This document shows, one piece after another, positions 20,342 through 25,060 of a stretch of DNA of 25,060 bases (its first letter is position 1; every line of letters begins with the position of its first letter). This DNA comes from a virus. A program made the translations under genes and the position numbers. Location of the stretch: positions 1 through 25,060 of the IMG/VR virus record IMGVR_UViG_3300030328_002471. One strand, 5' to 3'. Under the pieces are notes generated by a model. That model was not told the DNA's origin, did not search any database, and worked only from the letters and a program-made list of their open reading frames with translations.

Positions 20342-21355
20342 TTATTTTCTCTTTTTTAATTCTATCTTTAATGCAACAAGAGAACGCTGCACCAAATCTT
20401 TTTCTTGTCTTTTATTTTCTTCTTTTTCTTTATGTAAAGCCAATGAGCGTTTAGCTAATGTTAAATCATCAGCATCAGGATATGCTGGATAAGTTACTGG
20501 AGAAACATCATAAAGGTTTTTAACTTTATTTATAGTTCTTATCTCTCCATCTTCTGTAGATTCCCAGCTATCTTCTTCAATTGTAAATGCAAAACTTGAC
20601 TGTGTAATATCTCCACGCTCCATTGAAATTATTAAATCTCTACCATAAGTAGTATCTGGCACATCAAATGTATATTGTAATCCATCAGCAGTCTGCTCTA
20701 AATTAAGAGTTCCACTTGTTGTTCTTGCCAGTAATAGATTAGGATCATGATTTACTAATGCTCTTACATCATCCGTTAATACATTCTCAAAAGCATTAGG
20801 AGCAATCACTTCTCTAAAGCCGCCTAAATCACTTGAAAGCTGATTAAATACAGCAGCATGACCAGTTATGGTGGTTGAGCCATCTTCCCTTTTTTCTGTT
20901 CTGGTTTCAATGTTAAAATATCTTTTCTCCATAGTTATAGTTTTAGTCCATATATCTTCCGCCTTTCTTGTTAAAGGCATATTTCTTTCAGTATCAAAAA
21001 AGCTTTCATGCTTTTCTTCTTTTAATTTATCTCTTTTTTCTTCATCTGTTTGAGGGCCTATAGGATCAAATGATTCATCTCTCTCATCTTCATCTGTATT
21101 ATTACTTGCATAAGTAAAAAGAATATTCATAGTATCTCCATCATCTCCGCTTACTTCAATTAAAACTTCCCCTTTATTATGCAGCTCTTCCATTTGCTCT
21201 TCAGTAAAATTCATTGTAAAATCTATATCATCTGAATCTATATCATTTTGATAATAGCCCTCATTGTCTTTTTCACATTCTTCTTTGGAATCATATTGGC
21301 AAGCACCAGTCTTGCCCCATTTCCATTTCCCATTATTACATTCTTCACACGGCAT
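20342..21355 (-). CDS. prohead protease (S78-like) with 140-residue N-terminal extension
   Basis: A 337-residue protein. The protease domain spans about residues 142-300, starting MEKRYFNIETR, with the likely catalytic histidine H203 in VNHDPNLLLARTTSGTL and serine at 253-254 in ITQSSFAF. This domain cleaves the capsid delta domain during head maturation. The first 140 residues are extra. They contain a small Cys/Trp module (CEEC at 3-6, then GKWKWGKTGACQYDS, C27) followed by a very acidic stretch. The annotated start has a rare good Shine-Dalgarno (AGGAG). Met142 at 20932 is also preceded by AAAACTATAACT, the leader type used by other genes here, so a shorter product starting there is possible. 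The C-terminus is a basic helix. Confidence 0.9.
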   Translation of the reverse strand: MPCEECNNGKWKWGKTGACQYDSKEECEKDNEGYYQNDIDSDDIDFTMNFTEEQMEELHNKGEVLIEVSGDDGDTMNILFTYASNNTDEDERDESFDPIGPQTDEEKRDKLKEEKHESFFDTERNMPLTRKAEDIWTKTITMEKRYFNIETRTEKREDGSTTITGHAAVFNQLSSDLGGFREVIAPNAFENVLTDDVRALVNHDPNLLLARTTSGTLNLEQTADGLQYTFDVPDTTYGRDLIISMERGDITQSSFAFTIEEDSWESTEDGEIRTINKVKNLYDVSPVTYPAYPDADDLTLAKRSLALHKEKEENKRQEKDLVQRSLVALKIELKKRK

Positions 21356-22529
21356 CCTCTCCTATTTTTTCTATTGTTGTCATATTCATTTGCATAAAGT
21401 GTTTATCTCCACCCTCAATAGAGTTTAGATTTTCTTTTTGTCTTACTTCATTAATGCTCATATAGCCATTAGTAATGGCAGTTTTATAAGCTTCATTTCT
21501 TGTTTTTACATCTCCTCTTAATAATCCATTTACATTAAATTCTATAAATGTCTTTCCTATTTCATTTGTCCTAAACAATTTGTAATTCATTTCATTCTCA
21601 ATCCTTGTTAAATAAGGCATGAGAGTATAGGTAACAAATTCTTGACTTTGCATTTCTATATTATTAAAACTTGATTTACTTAAATCTTTAAGCATGTGAG
21701 GTGGTACATTAAATATTCTGGCTACCTCTTCTATTGAAAATTGCCTTGAGCTTAAAAATTGAGCTTGTTCTGGAGAAATACTTATTGGCTTAAATGTTAA
21801 TCCCTCTTCCAGTATTATTGTAGAATTACTATTTTTTAATTTAGCATAAGTATTACTAAAAGAATTTTTTAATCTTTCAATAGCTTGCTCACTTAATGCT
21901 CTATCAGTAGCTAATACTGAACTGGGCTTTGCTCCATTTTTAAAGAAAGTATTTCCAAACTCTTCCACATTCAATCCCCAGCTTAATGCATTTTTACATT
22001 GATCTATAGGACTTATTCCATCTATTCCATTATCAGTTAATGTTTTAAAATGTAACATATCAGCTGCATCTAATACTCCAGCTCCATCAGTTTGGTAAAA
22101 TAATTCTCCTTCATTAATAACTACAGTAACATCATCTGGAGATATTGGAATAAGTTGTATTGGCTTTCCGCTTCCATCTCTTAATATTTGCACATAACTA
22201 TTGCCAGCAGTGCATATGCTCATCATTATATACTCAAAAAATGTTATTTTATTTTGGTAATTATTAGGCCTATATTTTATTAAGTTATATATCCTATTAT
22301 TTGAATCTTCTATTTTATCTCCATTAGGTTGCTTGGTATAAACAGAGCAAGGTAATGAGGAAACGCTTTCAGATAATAATCTTATAGCACACCATACAGC
22401 AGTAAGAGTTAATGCTTTATCAGTATCTAATGAAGTGTTATCTGGAAATATAGAGCTTAATGATAATCCTCTTTGCTCTTTTTTAGGTGGTGCTTTAAAT
22501 AAGTTTGTAATAAAGTCTGTTATTGCCAA
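21345..22529 (-). CDS. portal protein, HK97 family
   Basis: A 394-residue portal protein. The N-terminal segment LTLTAVWCAIRLLSESVSSLPCSVY (split here by its motif core, roughly residues 40-65) is the hallmark of the HK97-type Phage_portal family. Later segments also fit: LLKYRPN-like turn at about 80-90, ADMLHFK at about 156-162, and FNVPPHMLKDL at about 268-280. Twelve copies form the dodecameric vertex through which terminase pumps DNA and to which the connector attaches. The length is typical. It overlaps the prohead protease gene by 11 bases, which is usual for this pair. Confidence 0.93.
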   Translation of the reverse strand: MAITDFITNLFKAPPKKEQRGLSLSSIFPDNTSLDTDKALTLTAVWCAIRLLSESVSSLPCSVYTKQPNGDKIEDSNNRIYNLIKYRPNNYQNKITFFEYIMMSICTAGNSYVQILRDGSGKPIQLIPISPDDVTVVINEGELFYQTDGAGVLDAADMLHFKTLTDNGIDGISPIDQCKNALSWGLNVEEFGNTFFKNGAKPSSVLATDRALSEQAIERLKNSFSNTYAKLKNSNSTIILEEGLTFKPISISPEQAQFLSSRQFSIEEVARIFNVPPHMLKDLSKSSFNNIEMQSQEFVTYTLMPYLTRIENEMNYKLFRTNEIGKTFIEFNVNGLLRGDVKTRNEAYKTAITNGYMSINEVRQKENLNSIEGGDKHFMQMNMTTIEKIGEDAV

Positions 22530-22560
22530 TGTTATATATTTTTAGGAATTTGCAAGAATA

Positions 22561-22794
22561 CTATTTATTATTATTTTTACTATGCAACTTATATGCATTT
22601 CTTTTAATTCTTTTATCTCTACTATTTCTGTAACTATTATAATCAGAATATTTCCTTTTGCCAAAATGTTTTTCAAACTCTTTCTCTGTTTTTTCGTATG
22701 CTTCTATATACGTTTTACAATCTTTAGAATGTTTCCAAAATCTTTCATCAAATCCTCTCGGACTTAATAAAGCAAGTATTTCTAAATCTATCAT
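22561..22794 (-). CDS. hypothetical 77-residue basic protein
   Basis: A small protein between large terminase and portal, coupled to the terminase by an ATGA overlap at 22791-22794. The N-terminal third is moderately hydrophobic (MIDLEILALLSPRGFDERFWKH) and the C-terminal half is strongly basic and polar (RDKRIKRNAYKLHSKNNNK). I do not recognise the family. The position and coupling suggest a packaging or portal accessory, but there is no motif to support that. Confidence 0.7.
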   Translation of the reverse strand: MIDLEILALLSPRGFDERFWKHSKDCKTYIEAYEKTEKEFEKHFGKRKYSDYNSYRNSRDKRIKRNAYKLHSKNNNK

Positions 22795-24329
22795 AATATT
22801 ATTAATCCTCTATTATCATATATACTATCTTCTTTTTCTTCTGTCATATATTCAGCCAGAGCCATTATAGTTGCTGCAACTCCATCAATTTTTTCTTTAC
22901 TTTTTTTCTTACTTGGCTTATGATTATCGGCTGCATCTATCTCCAATTGCACATTCCCCATCATCCATCTTAATACTGGGTTTCCATCATGCTGAATTTC
23001 TTTAGCTAAAATTAATTTCTCCAGTTGTTTTGTTGGTGCTGAAAGACTCGCAAATCCCTGCCCTAATGGACTCATGTTTGCCCCATCTCCCATAAGGTCT
23101 ATCACGAGCTGGCTGGAGTTCCAACGATCGTAACTTATGCTTTGAATCCTATATTTTTTAGATAGATCATTTATCTTTTTTCTTACAAAAGAATAATCAG
23201 TAACATTACCTTCAGTTGCTATTATATGTCCTTGACTTATAAAGCTCATGTAATCAACTCCATCTCTATCTCCTCTGGCTTTAGCGTTATCTCTTGGTAC
23301 AAAGAAGTAAGGCTTTATTTTGAAAATATTATCCACTCTAAAGAGTAAAACAAAAGCTGTTATATCTCTGGTACTTGCTAAATCCAATCCCCCCCAGCAT
23401 TCCATACCGCTTAAATCTCCAAGCTCTCCCTGGCAATCCATCCAATCTTTGTCGCTCATCCATTTGATTTCATTTTCAGTCCATTGCGAAAGATGAAGCC
23501 GCCTAAAGGAATTCATATAGCTGGGGATGTCTATAGCTTTTTTACTTTCCCTTTTCATATACTCTTTTTTTAAGCTAACTCCATAATTAGGATTGGCTTT
23601 CTTCCAGGTTTCTTCTTTTGTAATATCATCATCAATATCTGCTTCAAATATTATTGGAAGAAATGACTCATCTTTAATAGAGCCATCTAATACTTTTTTA
23701 GCATAAGAGTACACCTCATAACAAATACTTTGCTTATCATATCCAGCTGTAGTAATAGCAACTACCAAAGGTTGCCTTCTACTTCCAGTTGAAGTTAAAA
23801 GAGTATCCCATAAATCTCTATTTTTTTGAGTATGCAATTCATCAAATATAACACAGTTAGCATTGAAGCCATGCTTGGTTTTACTATCAGAGCTAATGGC
23901 TTGAAAGTAATTACCCTTGCTTTCATTTACAATTGAGTTTCTTAATATCTTTGATCTTGCAGTTAATTCTGGATTATTAAGAATCATTCCTTTAGCTATC
24001 TCATGAACTAATCCAGCTTGATTTCTATCTCCAGCAGCTGCATATATTTCACTCCCTCTCTCGTTATCTGCAAATAACATATATAGAGCAATCCCAGCAG
24101 TGAGAGTTGTTTTACCATTCTTACGCCCAAGAATAATTAGGCACGTTCTGTATTGCCTTAAATTGGTTTTTTTATTCTTCCATCCAAAGAGTTTATTTAC
24201 TATTTCCTTTTGCCATTTTTCTAATAGCAATGGTTGGCCAGTAAGCTCTCCTTTTGTATGAGTAATAAATTTCTCAATAAAACTTACTGCTCTATCCGCT
24301 GCTTCTTTGTCATAATAGTATTTACTCAT
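22791..24329 (-). CDS. terL: terminase large subunit
   Basis: A 512-residue packaging motor of the HK97-like Terminase_1 family. Residues 68-75 (GRKNGKTT) are the variant Walker A loop and 160-164 (VIFDE) the Walker B segment with its catalytic glutamate. ITTAG at 192-196 fits the ATPase coupling motif. The C-terminal nuclease half shows the expected acidic residues: D316 in GGLDLAST, D401 in SYDRWN and D482 in KIDGVAATIMAL. The length is normal for the family and no motif is missing, so it should be active. It converts ATP into translocation of DNA into the prohead and cuts the concatemer. Its stop overlaps the next start as ATGA. Confidence 0.95.
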   Translation of the reverse strand: MSKYYYDKEAADRAVSFIEKFITHTKGELTGQPLLLEKWQKEIVNKLFGWKNKKTNLRQYRTCLIILGRKNGKTTLTAGIALYMLFADNERGSEIYAAAGDRNQAGLVHEIAKGMILNNPELTARSKILRNSIVNESKGNYFQAISSDSKTKHGFNANCVIFDELHTQKNRDLWDTLLTSTGSRRQPLVVAITTAGYDKQSICYEVYSYAKKVLDGSIKDESFLPIIFEADIDDDITKEETWKKANPNYGVSLKKEYMKRESKKAIDIPSYMNSFRRLHLSQWTENEIKWMSDKDWMDCQGELGDLSGMECWGGLDLASTRDITAFVLLFRVDNIFKIKPYFFVPRDNAKARGDRDGVDYMSFISQGHIIATEGNVTDYSFVRKKINDLSKKYRIQSISYDRWNSSQLVIDLMGDGANMSPLGQGFASLSAPTKQLEKLILAKEIQHDGNPVLRWMMGNVQLEIDAADNHKPSKKKSKEKIDGVAATIMALAEYMTEEKEDSIYDNRGLIIL

Positions 24330-24802
24330 TAATCAAAATAATTTATTTGAGTATTATTAGTTATTTTAGGAGCTGAAATTCCACCTCTGCTGCTTGGCGT
24401 AAATCCAAACTCTCTGGCAATCTTTAGAGCATTGGCTAAACTATCATTGCTAATTTTTACCTCTGGCTTACTTTGGCTATGCCTTAAACTTCCATCCTCA
24501 TTATAGTAATGATTAACTCTCCCTTTCTCCATTAGTAATTGCTCCATCTCAATATGTAAAGAGATAGCATTGCAATAAGCAGCCAGTAATACTAAATCTA
24601 TTTGATGTAACATTTGTAAATTTAATAGCTCATTAGTTACATTACGCCATTCTATTTGAGCTGTTTCTCTTAACCATTCTGGAGCTTCTGGTAATTTATT
24701 TAAGGTGCTTACTTGCATCTCATTTTTAACTTGTCTTGATGCATCCAGAGTACCTTGCATTTCCTTAACCTTTGTAGGTAGTTTTTTTCTCCCTTTAGCC
24801 AT
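24329..24802 (-). CDS. terS: terminase small subunit, P27-like
   Basis: A 157-residue protein. Its N-terminus (AKGRKKLPTKVKEMQGTL) matches the basic 'GR.P.......GT' opening of the P27 family of small terminases, followed by a helical region (APEWLRETAQIEWRNVTNEL) and a conserved-looking C-terminus with LKIAREFGFTPSSR. Small terminases recognise the packaging site of phage DNA and hand it to the large subunit. It overlaps the start of the large terminase by one base (TAATG arrangement at 24329), the classic order. The start has the leader AAAAAAATAACAATG, with no Shine-Dalgarno. Family assignment is from remembered motifs, not a search. Confidence 0.85.
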   Translation of the reverse strand: MAKGRKKLPTKVKEMQGTLDASRQVKNEMQVSTLNKLPEAPEWLRETAQIEWRNVTNELLNLQMLHQIDLVLLAAYCNAISLHIEMEQLLMEKGRVNHYYNEDGSLRHSQSKPEVKISNDSLANALKIAREFGFTPSSRGGISAPKITNNTQINYFD

Positions 24803-24804
24803 TG

Positions 24805-24987
24805 TTATTTTTTTAAGCTTGGCTCTGTTCTTATTAGATAAGGTATGCCCTTTTGTGTTTTAGATTCCATGTAATTTCCACAAATACAGAGAGCTTCTTT
24901 TACCATCCAATTTTTTTTGATTAGAACTAAAGTTTGTTTTTTTAATTCCTTTTGATTTTTACATTTATTACAAATATATAAAGCCAT
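24805..24987 (-). CDS. small zinc-ribbon protein upstream of terminase
   Basis: A 60-residue protein with a C6-x2-C9 pair and a C34-x-C36 pair, spaced like a small zinc ribbon, and a basic middle (KKQTLVLIKKNW). It lies directly before the small terminase gene, with a two-base gap, and is the first gene of the packaging block. Small zinc proteins near terminase genes are common in phages, but I cannot assign a function; DNA binding during packaging is a guess. The start ATG follows an A-rich leader (ACTAAAACCAAAAA), as elsewhere in this genome. Its first codons contain TATATTTG, which also matches the host-type -7 promoter element (see findings). Confidence 0.7.
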   Translation of the reverse strand: MALYICNKCKNQKELKKQTLVLIKKNWMVKEALCICGNYMESKTQKGIPYLIRTEPSLKK

Positions 24988-25060
24988 TTTTTGGTTTTAG
25001 TTTGAACTTAAACTGATAGCTATACCCATATATCCAATTTTGCGATATTGATAGCGAAAG
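24988..25060. other. right-end non-coding stretch, possible packaging-site region
   Basis: These 73 bases, together with bases 1-28, would form a 101-base gap between the HNH gene and the zinc-ribbon gene if the molecule is circular. The word GATATTG occurs on both sides of the junction (11-17 and near 25047). I see no terminator, no clear TAnnTTTG promoter and no terminal repeat. A cos site would be expected near here, but nothing proves it. Confidence 0.35.

Noticed and set aside
23328-23340. TTATCCACT, one base from a DnaA box
   Set aside because: A single copy inside the large terminase coding region, far from the replication genes and without an AT-rich unwinding region; likely chance.
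1-25060. CRISPR array, tRNA, integrase, repressor or DNA polymerase
   Set aside because: I looked on both strands in gaps and frames and found no support; no gap is longer than about 211 bases.

Overview
The window looks like a nearly complete, perhaps complete, genome of a small siphovirus with an HK97-type head. Every convincing gene is on the minus strand and genes are packed end to end, mostly with ATGA or TAATG overlaps. The DNA is AT-rich. Starts rarely carry a Shine-Dalgarno and instead follow A-rich leaders such as AAAATAACAATTATG. The one clear promoter matches the Bacteroidota form (TTG, then TAnnTTTG). These traits suggest a phage of a Bacteroidota host, probably a flavobacterium, and several proteins resemble those of uncultivated marine phages (from memory, not searched). 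I see no integrase, repressor, tRNA or CRISPR array, so a lytic life style is likely but not proven.

Reading in the direction of transcription (high to low coordinates). Packaging: zinc-ribbon protein, small terminase, large terminase. Head: portal, prohead protease with a long N-terminal extension, major capsid protein followed by an intrinsic terminator, then connector and neck genes. Tail: major tail protein followed by a structured intergenic hairpin, a tail assembly chaperone pair joined by a strong -1 frameshift signal, tape measure, a 1330-residue tail-tip protein and a 577-residue fibre, both with LamG-like lectin modules. Next come two small fibre-associated proteins and a lysis-like group: a 57-residue membrane protein, a 44-residue basic protein, a DUF5675 protein and a holin-like protein. 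A metallophosphoesterase ends this block, followed by a terminator.

From position 5131 down lies the early module: a coiled-coil protein, an annealing-protein-like gene, a DnaA domain IV-like protein, an SSB-like protein, a winged-helix protein with a clamp-binding-like C-terminus, a replication initiator, NinB, a VRR-NUC nuclease and two HNH nucleases. There is no DNA polymerase or helicase, so replication probably recruits the host replisome. Tiny reading frames of 22 to 47 codons, mostly hydrophobic, are threaded through this operon by stop/start overlaps.

The HNH gene at the left end and the zinc-ribbon/terminase genes at the right end would be neighbours if the molecule is circular or has cohesive ends. 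The early promoter would then feed through to the late genes, and the 211-base gap at 5132-5342 would be the main punctuation of the genome. The least expected features are the frameshift signal at 15648-15687, the alternative hairpins at 15990-16068, and the micro-ORF chain.
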